Assembly (NCBI GenBank): GCA_047974565.1
Contig: JBKECN010000037.1
Location: 1-64,000 of the forward strand
Origin: JBDIAG01 sp047974565
Lineage (GTDB): Bacteria; Actinomycetota; Actinomycetes; Actinomycetales; CAWJMD01
DNA: 64,000 nt
Direction of reading: 5' to 3'
Below are positions 43,999 to 52,211 of this stretch, piece by piece (position 1 is the first letter of the stretch; each line of letters opens with the position of its first letter). Position numbers and translations under genes: made by a program. The notes below the pieces were generated by a model. It ran no database searches, was not told the origin of the DNA, and was given only the letters and a program-made list of their open reading frames with translations.

Positions 43999-45762
43999 GT
44001 GCCACAAGCGTTGAGCAGGGAGTTGGCTCGGTTCGTCGAGATCACACCCGCCTCGGGGACCCGGGAGAAGGCCGTCCACGCCCTCATCGTCGGGACGGTG
44101 ACGATCGGCGCGCTGAGCGCGGTGGTCGGCATCCCGCTCGGCCTGACTGGCATGACCGGCATCTTCCTGGCCATCTCGGCCTACGACCGGTCCCTGCGCA
44201 GCCGGGCGCGGGTGCTGTGGCGGCTGTCGCTGGCCTACCTGCTGGTGGTGGCCATCGGGGCGTGGTCGTCCCTGCTACCCGGGTGGGCAGGGGTGATCGT
44301 GCTGGCGGTGCTGGCCACCGTGGTGGCCTTCGGCTATCACGCCCTGTTGTCCGATCCGCCGGGCCCGATGCTGCTCATCATCGGGGCAGCCGTCGCCTCG
44401 TACATCCCCACCCTGGGCGTGCCCATCCCGCTGTTCATCGGCCTCACCGCAGCGTCACTGGTGATCGGCTGCGGCACGTCCCTGATCCTGCAGTCCCGGC
44501 ACCGACGGGCGGCCGTGCGTCGCCAACTCGACGCTCTGCGCACCGCCGTCCAGGAACTGAAAGCCCTCCCCACCGATACCGACGAGCAGACCTGGGCCAC
44601 CCACTGCGACGCAGCCTTCGCGGCCGTGTTCGCCGCGCAGGCCTCCCTGGCCTCCTCCTCCCCCAGGCGCCGGATCGGCGTCGGCGCCGCCTCCGAACCC
44701 GGGGCCGAGCACCTGCGGATCGAGGACGAACTGCACGCCGAGCACGCGGAACTGCTGGCCCTGGTGGCCCGGCGGGATCTGCCGTGGGCCTCGATCTCGA
44801 GCAGCGCCATGTCCGACCACTACATCGGCGCGCCCCGGGAGAAGTACCTGCTGGGCTGGGCACTGTCGCGGGCCTCGCCGGTCGCGCTCGCTGCTCGCCG
44901 GACCGGCCTCGCGGTGCTCATCGCCGGAGAGTTCGCCACGATTCTGGGTCTGGCGCACCCGTACTGGGCGGTGATGACCGCGGCGCTGGTGCTGTCCAGC
45001 ACGGCCGACCGGATCTCCACCTCACGGCGGGCCGCGCACCGGGTGGTCGGCACGCTGGCCGGAGTGCTGATCTTCCTGGCCATCTTCGCCTTGCACCCGC
45101 CCGAGGTCGTGGTTGCCGGCATCGTGGTGTGCTGCGTGGCCTTGACGCAGGTGTTCGCCCCCCGGCACTACGCCTTGACCACGACGGTGATGACCCCGAT
45201 GCCGCTGCTCATGGCAGCGATGCACCTGACCGGTTCGGCAAACGTCGCCGCGCTCGCACAGTCGCGGATCGTGGAGACGGTGATCGGCTCCATCGCCACC
45301 ATGCTGGTGCTCTGGGCCCAGGGTCCGGGGACGGTGATCGTGTTGGTACGCAGGCAGTTCCGGCGCGCCCTGACCGCAGCCGACACCGTGCTGCGGCAGA
45401 TGGCCGCCGACCCATCGCCGGCGGCCTCGATCGAGGCCCGACGCAATCTGCACTTCGAGCAGTTGGCTGCGGCCCGGGCGCTGGCCTTGGCCCTTCCCGA
45501 CCAGCCGGAGGCGCTGGGTGGCTGGCCCGCCGTGGAGGCCGAACTGAGCCGGCTCACCTACACGGTGCTGACCGCGGCCCGAGCCGTTAACCCCGAGCGG
45601 GTGCTCGCCTGGAACCGGATGGCCGACTCCCTGGAGGGCTACCTGGCCTCGCTCCCGGCGGTGAGCAGCAAACCGGTGGACGCCGCGGCGGCCGCCCACG
45701 CCCTGGCCCGAGTGCGCGCCCGGGCCCGCCCACGCGACCAGCGGGAGAACCGCCGACGCTGA
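43999..45762 (+). CDS. FUSC-family (aromatic acid exporter-like) membrane protein
   Basis: 587 residues in the double-module FUSC layout: an N-terminal membrane bundle (about 28-165), a cytoplasmic helical region (165-285), a second bundle (about 298-440) with HPYWAVMTAALVLSSTADRIST, and a C-terminal cytoplasmic helical tail. Related proteins (AaeB, YccS) export aromatic acids or unknown compounds. GTG at 43999 is chosen because AGGAG lies six bases upstream; an ATG at 43993 overlaps that site and is less likely. Preceded by the four-site array. Confidence 0.9.
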   Translation: MPQALSRELARFVEITPASGTREKAVHALIVGTVTIGALSAVVGIPLGLTGMTGIFLAISAYDRSLRSRARVLWRLSLAYLLVVAIGAWSSLLPGWAGVIVLAVLATVVAFGYHALLSDPPGPMLLIIGAAVASYIPTLGVPIPLFIGLTAASLVIGCGTSLILQSRHRRAAVRRQLDALRTAVQELKALPTDTDEQTWATHCDAAFAAVFAAQASLASSSPRRRIGVGAASEPGAEHLRIEDELHAEHAELLALVARRDLPWASISSSAMSDHYIGAPREKYLLGWALSRASPVALAARRTGLAVLIAGEFATILGLAHPYWAVMTAALVLSSTADRISTSRRAAHRVVGTLAGVLIFLAIFALHPPEVVVAGIVVCCVALTQVFAPRHYALTTTVMTPMPLLMAAMHLTGSANVAALAQSRIVETVIGSIATMLVLWAQGPGTVIVLVRRQFRRALTAADTVLRQMAADPSPAASIEARRNLHFEQLAAARALALALPDQPEALGGWPAVEAELSRLTYTVLTAARAVNPERVLAWNRMADSLEGYLASLPAVSSKPVDAAAAAHALARVRARARPRDQRENRRR

Positions 45763-45771
45763 CCAGGGCTT

Positions 45772-45815
45772 GAACCCTGCCCGCCGGCTGAACCCTGCCC
45801 GTCGACCCAACCCGA
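45772..45815 (+). repeat. 18-bp repeats, GAACCCTGCCC type
   Basis: Two copies (TTGAACCCTGCCCGCCGGC, CTGAACCCTGCCCGTCGAC) and a degenerate third between the convergent FUSC and TetR genes. Related to the blocks at 35433 and 38262. Confidence 0.65.
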
Positions 45816-45846
45816 GCCCTGGTCGCCGGGGACACCCCACGAGGTG

Positions 45847-46434
45847 CTACCCGTGGTTCAGCACCCCCTCGAGCACGAGATCGACCAGATGCTCGGTGAT
45901 CTCGGCATCCAGGGGCCGTCGGCGGGCCAGGATCCGAAAGTGCAAGGTGCCGATGAGGGCCTCGTAGGCGAGCGAGGCGATACCCGCGTCGATTACCTCG
46001 CCGCGCCGCTCGGCCCGGTCGAAGATCTCCTGCGCCCGGGCGAAACGATCGGACCAGAAGGCCTCTCGCAGCGTGCGTGAGGTCTCGTCCTCCCCCACCG
46101 CCCCGACGTAGGCGAGCGCGTAACCGGCTGGGGTACGCAGGAAATCGGCCACCGCACCTACCACGGCGACGAGGTCGCCGCGCAGCGACCCGGTATCTGG
46201 AGCCTCCAGACGCTCGTGCGAGAGCCGCATCAGCACGTCGACGAGCAGTGCCTCCTTGGTGCCCCACTTGCGGTAGATGGTGGTCGGATTGACCCCCGCC
46301 CGAGTCGCGATCTGGTCCACGGTGAGATCGCCGGGGGGAGTCTCGACGAGCAGCGCCGCGGCGGCATCCAGAACGGCCGCGCGGGTGCGCGCGGTCCGAC
46401 CTCCTGGGCGTGGCTTGGATGTGGTGGTCACCAC
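45847..46434 (-). CDS. TetR-family transcriptional regulator
   Basis: 195 residues. N-terminal helix-turn-helix: TRAAVLDAAAALLVET, then LTVDQIATRAGVNPTTIYRKWGTKEALLVDVL (partly quoted as GVNPTTIYRKWGTKEAL). The C-terminal ligand domain resembles the TetR_C_16/AcrR type. The first two codons are both GTG (46434, 46431); TATACT at 46443-46438 on the minus strand lies just upstream, so the mRNA is probably leaderless, starting near the second GTG. The palindrome at 46445-46463 overlaps this promoter. Divergent from the hydrolase it may control. Confidence 0.92.
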   Translation of the reverse strand: MVTTTSKPRPGGRTARTRAAVLDAAAALLVETPPGDLTVDQIATRAGVNPTTIYRKWGTKEALLVDVLMRLSHERLEAPDTGSLRGDLVAVVGAVADFLRTPAGYALAYVGAVGEDETSRTLREAFWSDRFARAQEIFDRAERRGEVIDAGIASLAYEALIGTLHFRILARRRPLDAEITEHLVDLVLEGVLNHG

Positions 46435-46437
46435 GTC

Positions 46438-46443
46438 AGTATA
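46438..46443 (-). promoter_or_regulatory. -10 element of the TetR gene
   Basis: TATACT on the minus strand, three bases before the first GTG. Spacing predicts transcription starting at or next to the second GTG, giving a leaderless mRNA. Confidence 0.5.
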
Positions 46444-46444
46444 A

Positions 46445-46463
46445 ATGCAAGTTACACTTGCAT
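46445..46463. promoter_or_regulatory. TetR operator palindrome
   Basis: ATGCAAGT-TAC-ACTTGCAT: perfect 8-bp arms with a 3-bp centre, between the divergent TetR and hydrolase genes, immediately upstream of the TetR -10. AT-rich against a GC-rich background. Confidence 0.88.
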
Positions 46464-46493
46464 TAGCGAGAGAGCCGGTGGCACTATTGGGAC

Positions 46494-47438
46494 ATGACGT
46501 ACACACACCAACCGGCCTGGCGACAGATCCAGGCGTTCCTGCCCGAGCCCTACCGCCTCACCGAGGCGACGCTTCCCACCGAGGAATGGTGGGATCACCG
46601 CGGTCACCGCATTCACTTGGACACCTACCGCAATCCGGACGCCCCGGCGAAGGTGATCCTCTTCCACGGGGTCGGCACCAACGGCCGTCAGATGTCGACG
46701 ATCCTGGGTCACCCGCTCGCCGAACGCGGCTACGAGACCATCGCGATCGATATGCCCACCTACGGCATCACCCAGGTGGCCCCCGGCGCCCTGGTCACCT
46801 ACGACGAGTGGGTGCAGATCGGCTCGGATCTCATCGACGTCGAACTGGCCAAGGACGACCGGCCGATCCTGCTCTACGGGCTCTCGGCGGGTGGCATGGA
46901 GACCTACCACGTCGCCGCCATGAACAAGAAGGTCGCCGGCATCGTCGGGATGACCTTCCTGGACCAGAGTTCCCTGCGCGTTCGAGTCGAGACCGGCTTC
47001 GACCCGATCTCCGGGCTGTTCAGTTCCGGCCTCACCCGGGTGCTGGCCGCCACCCCGCTGCGCTCACAGCGAGTGCCGATGCGCCTGGTGAGCAAGATGC
47101 GCGCCCTGGTCAACGATCGGGACGCCACCCGCGCCTGCTACGCCGACAAGACCTCGGCGGGGAACAAGGCGACCTTCGCCTTCCTTTCCAGTTACCTGCA
47201 CTACAAGCCCGTGGTCGACCCCGCCGACTTCGACGTCTGCCCCGTCCTGCTCACTCAGCCGGCCGAGGACAAGTGGACGCCCTTGCACCTGTCCCAGCCC
47301 TTCCTGGCCTCATTGTCGAAGGTCCCGGTGACCACCGTGATGCTGGAGAAGGGCGGCCATTACCCACTGGAACAGCCGGCTCTGGATCAGATGGTGGACG
47401 CCATCGACTCGTTCGTGGCCGAGCGCATCCGGAACTGA
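46494..47438 (+). CDS. Alpha/beta-hydrolase
   Basis: 314 residues. Oxyanion-hole motif HGVG at 58-61, nucleophile Ser131 in LYGLSAGGME, a probable acid in QPAEDKW near 260, and His in KGGHYPLEQPAL near 290. No signal peptide, so cytoplasmic. Substrate unknown; could be a lipase/esterase or C-C hydrolase. ATG at 46494 has no clear ribosome binding site, so it may be leaderless. Divergent TetR with a shared operator suggests induction by a ligand related to its substrate. Confidence 0.87.
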   Translation: MTYTHQPAWRQIQAFLPEPYRLTEATLPTEEWWDHRGHRIHLDTYRNPDAPAKVILFHGVGTNGRQMSTILGHPLAERGYETIAIDMPTYGITQVAPGALVTYDEWVQIGSDLIDVELAKDDRPILLYGLSAGGMETYHVAAMNKKVAGIVGMTFLDQSSLRVRVETGFDPISGLFSSGLTRVLAATPLRSQRVPMRLVSKMRALVNDRDATRACYADKTSAGNKATFAFLSSYLHYKPVVDPADFDVCPVLLTQPAEDKWTPLHLSQPFLASLSKVPVTTVMLEKGGHYPLEQPALDQMVDAIDSFVAERIRN

Positions 47439-47660
47439 GTGGGCCAGCGGCACAGGCCGGCCGCGCCTATCGAGGGAACAACCGGGCTCGGCCCGGCCGC
47501 CTCCGCCCAGCTCGACGACGGTAAGCCGCGCGGGCTGCCTGCCCCCGTTCGCCGACGGACGTGACCCCAAAGGCCACGAACCATCCCCCGCCGGTATATT
47601 TACGCCGGAACGGACGTGCTCTGCGCGACCGGCGCAGACCCGACGAGGGACGGCTCACCG

Positions 47661-48785
47661 ATGGCGGACTCGGACGACTCGACACGCGGCACCATCGTCG
47701 TTCTCGGAGCGACCGGCTACACCGGACGATTGGCGGTCGATGCCCTGCTGCGGCGGGGAATCCGCCCGGTGGTGGCCGGCCGAAAGGTCGACCACATCAG
47801 CCAGGTCGCCCGCGATCTCGGGGATCTGGAGGCACGCGTCGCCGACGCCTCGGACCCCGACAGCGTGCGCCAATTGGTCAGCTCTGGCGACGTGCTGCTC
47901 ACCACGGTCGGCCCCTTCGACCTCTTCGGGCACGGGGTGGCCGAGGCCGCCGCCTCGGCCGGAGCGCATTACGTCGACTCGACCGGGGAGATCGGCTTCA
48001 TCCGGGAGGTGACCCGGCGCTGGGACTCCCTGGCCCGGGAGACCGGCTCCACCATGGTGCCCGCGTTCGGATATGACTATGTGCCAGGCATTCTCGCCGG
48101 AGCGCTCGCTTTGGCCGAGGCTCCTGAGGCCACTGCGCTACGAGTGGGCTACTTCGCGACCGGCGACCCGCTGTGGAAGGGACTGAGCCAGGGCACCCGG
48201 ACCACCGTGGCGGAGGGACTCACCCTGCCCACCACCGTGTGGCGCAACGGCCGATTCACCGACGTCCGGATGGCCGCCGGGGTGGCGAGCTTCCCGGTGC
48301 ACGGCCGACCCCGCAAGGGATTCCTGGTCTCGGGCAGCGAGGTGCTGTACTTCCCGCCGGCCCACCCGGCACTGCAGACCGTCGAAGTGTTCAACGGCTG
48401 GTTCCCGGGTTTGAGCCGAGCCGTGCAGGGCGCCACCAAACTGGCCAATGCCGTTGCCCGCAACGACGCCGGGGCAAAGGTGGTCAAGCGCGCCAGCCGA
48501 GTGATCGTCGGCCCCGCGGGCGGGCCGGATCTGGCCGAGCGCGCCCGCACCCGCACCCACGTGGTGGCACTCGCGCAGGGCGGTGGCGACCGCACCCTGG
48601 CCGAGGTGCACGTGGAGGGGCCCAGCATCTACTCGCTGACCGGCGAACTGCTCGCCTTGGCCTCGGATCTGCTGGCCTCCGGCGCCAGCCGGGAGGCCGG
48701 GGTGCTCGGACCGATCGAGGCCTTCGGCTTGGACACCCTCGAAAGCACCTGCGCCGCAGTCGGACTGCAGCGCACCCCGGTCTGA
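47661..48785 (+). CDS. Saccharopine dehydrogenase-like / trans-acting enoyl reductase family protein
   Basis: 374 residues. N-terminal Rossmann motif VVLGATGYTGRLAVDALLRRG, then PFDLFGHGVAEAAASAGAHY and VDSTGEIGFIRE as in the mycobacterial trans-acting enoyl reductase group, whose members reduce polyketide intermediates. There is no polyketide synthase nearby, so the substrate is unknown. ATG at 47661 follows GAGGGA; the frame to 47616 has no such signal. Confidence 0.88.
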   Translation: MADSDDSTRGTIVVLGATGYTGRLAVDALLRRGIRPVVAGRKVDHISQVARDLGDLEARVADASDPDSVRQLVSSGDVLLTTVGPFDLFGHGVAEAAASAGAHYVDSTGEIGFIREVTRRWDSLARETGSTMVPAFGYDYVPGILAGALALAEAPEATALRVGYFATGDPLWKGLSQGTRTTVAEGLTLPTTVWRNGRFTDVRMAAGVASFPVHGRPRKGFLVSGSEVLYFPPAHPALQTVEVFNGWFPGLSRAVQGATKLANAVARNDAGAKVVKRASRVIVGPAGGPDLAERARTRTHVVALAQGGGDRTLAEVHVEGPSIYSLTGELLALASDLLASGASREAGVLGPIEAFGLDTLESTCAAVGLQRTPV

Positions 48786-48840
48786 ACCTGGCACTCGTCC
48801 CGGCTTCCCCAGCGCAGTGCCGGGGCAGCAGGATCCAGGC

Positions 48841-49695
48841 TCACCTGGCCGTACTCAGGCCCTCGACGAGGGGCGTGGTCGGGCGGCCCAGCAGGCGCGA
48901 GAGCGTGCCGTCGGACTCGGCCAGGGCACCGTCGCGGATGTTCGCGTCCAGTGCGGTGACGAAACCGACCGTGCCCGCGTCCAGGCCTGCCGCTTCGAGC
49001 GCGCCAGCGTGCTCTTGGGTGGTCAAGGGCGTGTAGCGCACCTCCCGCCCGACGACCTGTGACGCGGCGACGGCGAGCTCGTCGAAGTTCCACGCCGAAT
49101 CGCCGGCGAGTTCATAGACCTGACCGAGGTGACCGTCCTCGGTGAGCACGATCGCCGCGGCCTCGGCATAGTCGGCGCGGCTCGCCGAGGCGATGCGGCC
49201 GTTGCCCACGCTGGCCGCGATGACGCCGGTGTCCTTCGCGCGGGCCACGTCGTCGACGTAGTTCTCGGTGTACCAGTTGTTGCGCAGGATCACGGCGGGG
49301 ATGCCCGCGGCCGCGATGGCCTCTTCGGTCGCCTTGTGCTCGGGCGCGAGCACCAGGTCGCTGGTCGTGGCCTTCGAGGCGCTCGTGTAGACGAGCTTGG
49401 CGACGCCCGCGGCACGGGCGGCGTCGATGACGACCTGATGCTGGGTGGCGCGCTTGCCGACCTCGCTGCTGGAGATGAGCAGCACGGCGTCGGCACCGTC
49501 GACGGCTGCGGCAACGGTCGCGGGTTGGTCGTAGTCGAGGGGCACCACCTGCACGCCACGCGCGGCGAGATCGGCGGCCTTGGCAACATCGCGGGCACCC
49601 GCGCGAATGGCAGAGGGCTCGACGCCGCGGGCCAGAAGGCTGTCGACGACGAGGCGGCCGAGCTGGCCGGTGGCACCGGTGACGAGGATGGTCAT
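48841..49695 (-). CDS. NAD(P)H-binding quinone oxidoreductase (QorB/Qor2-like)
   Basis: 284-residue atypical short-chain dehydrogenase: TILVTGATGQLGRLVVDSL, the NADP stretch AGARDVAKA, YTSASKATTSDLVLAPEH and RNNWYTENYVDD match QOR2/YtfG-type quinone reductases. They lack the tyrosine-lysine pair of classical SDRs and reduce quinones with NADPH. ATG at 49695 with AGGAC upstream. Divergent from a DUF24/HxlR-type regulator, the same pairing as qor2-qorR of Corynebacterium glutamicum. Confidence 0.9.
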   Translation of the reverse strand: MTILVTGATGQLGRLVVDSLLARGVEPSAIRAGARDVAKAADLAARGVQVVPLDYDQPATVAAAVDGADAVLLISSSEVGKRATQHQVVIDAARAAGVAKLVYTSASKATTSDLVLAPEHKATEEAIAAAGIPAVILRNNWYTENYVDDVARAKDTGVIAASVGNGRIASASRADYAEAAAIVLTEDGHLGQVYELAGDSAWNFDELAVAASQVVGREVRYTPLTTQEHAGALEAAGLDAGTVGFVTALDANIRDGALAESDGTLSRLLGRPTTPLVEGLSTAR

Positions 49696-49752
49696 CAGGG
49701 AGTCCTTTCTCAGGGGTTTCGTCCACGACAACACGACCCCGGCACCAGCCCT

Positions 49753-49791
49753 TCCCCCTGGGGGGTACCCACTTTCGAGTAAGGTACCTAC
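49753..49791. promoter_or_regulatory. Divergent promoter/operator of the qorB-qorR pair
   Basis: Two GGTACC-centred sites (GGGTACCC at 49763-49770 region and AAGGTACCTA at 49781-49790) lie between the divergent genes. TAAGGT at 49780-49785 fits a TANNNT -10 with six bases to the GTG, so the regulator mRNA is probably leaderless and repressible from the second site. Confidence 0.55.
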
Positions 49792-50157
49792 GTGACGGTG
49801 AGTTTTGAGCAGATCCGGGCGTCGCAGGAGCGCGTCTTCGACGAGGGATGCCGAACCCGCGTCGTGCTCGACCACATCATGAGCAAGTGGGGGGTCCTGG
49901 TGCTCTCAACCCTGTCCGACGGCACCCTGCGCTGGGGAGAACTGCGTCGCCAGGTCGACGGGATCAGCGAGAAGATGCTCGCGTCGACTCTGCGCACCCT
50001 CGCCGCCGACGGCCTGGTGCATCGGGAGTCATACCCGAGCGTCCCGCCGCATGTGGAGTACAGCCTGACGCCCCTGGGCCGTGACCTCATGGAACGGATG
50101 CTCCCACTCGTCGCCTGGGTCGCCCAGCACGCCGAGGGGATGGTCGGGCGACCGTAG
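49792..50157 (+). CDS. HxlR (DUF24)-family redox-type regulator, QorR-like
   Basis: 121 residues. Conserved near-N-terminal Cys20 in DEGCRTRVV, the helix-turn-helix RWGELRRQVDGISEKMLASTLRTL (partly RQVDGISEKMLASTLR) and wing PHVEYSLTPLGRDL. In C. glutamicum QorR and B. subtilis HypR/YodB the matching cysteine senses oxidants or quinones and derepresses a divergent reductase; that mechanism is inferred here. GTG at 49792. Confidence 0.9.
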   Translation: MTVSFEQIRASQERVFDEGCRTRVVLDHIMSKWGVLVLSTLSDGTLRWGELRRQVDGISEKMLASTLRTLAADGLVHRESYPSVPPHVEYSLTPLGRDLMERMLPLVAWVAQHAEGMVGRP

Positions 50158-50295
50158 AGCCACCGGCCGGCCACGTCGGCCGTCACCCGAATTGTCGGGA
50201 CGAGGCAAACCTCCACCTTGCCAGACATCCCGCCAGAAACCGACACTCGACGCACTAACTTGCTGGCGGGCCATAACAACAGGAAGGCCGAAACC

Positions 50296-50886
50296 ATGAC
50301 CGACACCGCGGTGACCGACCTGACCCGGGTCAGCCGGTTTCCCGTCCCCGAACTCGATGAGATGCCCGAGGACGTGCGAGACCGCATCCTGGCAGTCCAG
50401 GAGAAGTCCGGGTTCATCCCCAACGTCTTCCTCGTCCTGGCACACAGGCCCGAGGAGTTCCGCGCCTTCTTCGCGTACCACGACGCTCTGATGGACAAGC
50501 CGGGCAACCTGACCAAGGCCGAGCGAGAGATGATCGTGGTCGCCACCTCCGGCCAGAACCAATGTCAGTACTGCGTGGTCGCACACGGCGCGATCCTGCG
50601 GATCAGGGCCAAGGACCCGCTCGTCGCGGACCAGGTGGCAACCAACTACCGCAAGGCGGACATCACCGACCGACAGAAGGCGATGCTCGACTTTGCGCTC
50701 AGGGTCTCCGGCGAGGCGTACGCGGTAGGCGAGGCCGACTTCGACACCTTGAAGTCTCACGGTTTCACCGAGGAGGACATCTGGGACATCGCGGCGATCT
50801 CCGCCTTCTTCGGCCTGTCCAATCGCATGGCGAACGTCACCAGCATGCGACCGAATCCCGAGTTCTATGCGATGGGCCGCGGCTGA
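50296..50886 (+). CDS. AhpD-like peroxidase-related protein
   Basis: 196 residues of the uncharacterised peroxidase-related (alkylhydroperoxidase D-like, CMD) family: FPVPELDEMPEDVRDRI, GFIPNVFLVLAHRPEE, and the active-site CQYC (Cys90, Cys93) with His97 in CVVAHGA. These enzymes may reduce peroxides through the CxxC pair. ATG at 50296 with AGGAAGG upstream. Followed four bases later by the lyase gene, so likely an operon. Confidence 0.93.
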   Translation: MTDTAVTDLTRVSRFPVPELDEMPEDVRDRILAVQEKSGFIPNVFLVLAHRPEEFRAFFAYHDALMDKPGNLTKAEREMIVVATSGQNQCQYCVVAHGAILRIRAKDPLVADQVATNYRKADITDRQKAMLDFALRVSGEAYAVGEADFDTLKSHGFTEEDIWDIAAISAFFGLSNRMANVTSMRPNPEFYAMGRG

Positions 50887-50890
50887 CAGC

Positions 50891-52144
50891 GTGACCACCG
50901 ACACCGAAACCCGCACCCCGGCCGAACCAGAGGACTACCCGTCCCTCTTCGACCAGGTCGTCGACCGCAAACACACAAACTCGATGAAATGGGGCAGGCC
51001 CGAGGCTTTCCTCGCGCCGGATGAGGCAGCCGCCCAGCCGTTGCCGATGTGGGTGGCCGACACCGACTTCAAGGCGCCTCCCGCCGTCATCGCCGCCCTC
51101 CACGAGGCCGTGGAGCACGGCGTGTTCGGGTACCCGGGCGGGTCCACCACGAAGTACCTCCAGGCAGTCATCGGGTGGCAGGGCCGTCGCTTCGGCTGGG
51201 CGCCCGAACCCGAGTGGGTCATCCAGACCGGCGGCGTGATCACCAGCCTGAAGACCGCCGTCCAGTCCTTCACAGCGCCCGGGGACTCCGTCCTCATCCA
51301 GCCGCCGGTCTACGTCCACTTCCACAACGACGTCCTCATCAACGGCCGCCACCTGGCGCTCGCCCCGTTGGAGCGCACCGAAGACGGCTACCGGTTCGAC
51401 GCGCACGTCTTCGAGGCTGCGATAAGACCCGACACCAAGCTGTTCATCCTCAGCAACCCGCACAACCCCACCGGAAACGTGTGGTCCACCGACGACCTGC
51501 GGACCATGGGCGAGATCTGCGCGAGGCACGGTGTCCTGGTGATCGCCGACGAGATCCACCAAGACCTCGTCGTGAACCAGAGCCTGCGGCACATCCCGTT
51601 CGCCTCCCTCGGCCCAGATTTCGCGGCCAACAGCATCACCTGCACCGCGCCCAGCAAGACCTTCAACCTGCCCGGGCTGCAGAGCGCGAACCTCTTCATC
51701 CCCGACCGGCGACTACGCGAGGAGTTCCTACGCCAGTACGAGCGCAACATGTTCCGCTACGTCAACACCCTGGGCATGGTTGCCGCCGAGGCCGCCTACA
51801 CCCACGGCGAACCCTGGCTCGAGGCACTGCTCGACTACCTGCGCGACAATCATCGACACTTCGCGGACGCCGTCAATGCCGCCACCAGCAAGGTCCGGGT
51901 CCTGCCGGCCGACTCCCTCTACCTCGCCTGGATGGACTGCCGCGGACTCGGGCTCCCCGCCGAGGAACTCGACCGCTTCATGCTGCTGCGCGCTCGGCTC
52001 TGGCTCGACAAGGGGCAGAAGTTCGGTGCCGCTGGCCACGGCTACATGCGCGTCAACCTCGGCTGTCCCCGGGCCACCGTCGAGGAGGCCATTAACCGCC
52101 TGACCGCCGCACTGGCTGGTGCTGAACCCCCGATACTCCCGTAA
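50891..52144 (+). CDS. PLP-dependent C-S lyase/aminotransferase, MalY/PatB type
   Basis: 417 residues of fold-type I. LPMWVADTDFKAP, FGYPGG, NPHNPTGNVW, IADEIHQDL and the PLP lysine in APSKTFNLPGLQSAN are typical of MalY/PatB cystathionine beta-lyases and related C-S lyases. GTG at 50891 is assumed; ATG at 50867 would overlap the upstream gene. Directly after the peroxidase-related gene, suggesting a joint role in thiol or sulfur chemistry, which is inference. Confidence 0.92.
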   Translation: MTTDTETRTPAEPEDYPSLFDQVVDRKHTNSMKWGRPEAFLAPDEAAAQPLPMWVADTDFKAPPAVIAALHEAVEHGVFGYPGGSTTKYLQAVIGWQGRRFGWAPEPEWVIQTGGVITSLKTAVQSFTAPGDSVLIQPPVYVHFHNDVLINGRHLALAPLERTEDGYRFDAHVFEAAIRPDTKLFILSNPHNPTGNVWSTDDLRTMGEICARHGVLVIADEIHQDLVVNQSLRHIPFASLGPDFAANSITCTAPSKTFNLPGLQSANLFIPDRRLREEFLRQYERNMFRYVNTLGMVAAEAAYTHGEPWLEALLDYLRDNHRHFADAVNAATSKVRVLPADSLYLAWMDCRGLGLPAEELDRFMLLRARLWLDKGQKFGAAGHGYMRVNLGCPRATVEEAINRLTAALAGAEPPILP

Positions 52145-52159
52145 CGTCGCCGAACGACG

Positions 52160-52198
52160 TCAGAAGCGCACGAAATGAGTCATTTCGTACGCTTCTGA
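52160..52198. terminator. Long near-perfect palindrome between lyase and ssrA
   Basis: Arms of 19 bp (TCAGAAGCGCACGAAATGA and its complement with one mismatch) around a single G. It lies 15 bp after the lyase stop and 14 bp beyond the tmRNA 3' end, so it can act as terminator for both. It is AT-richer than its surroundings. Confidence 0.75.
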
Positions 52199-52211
52199 TT
52201 GGAGCATTGGG

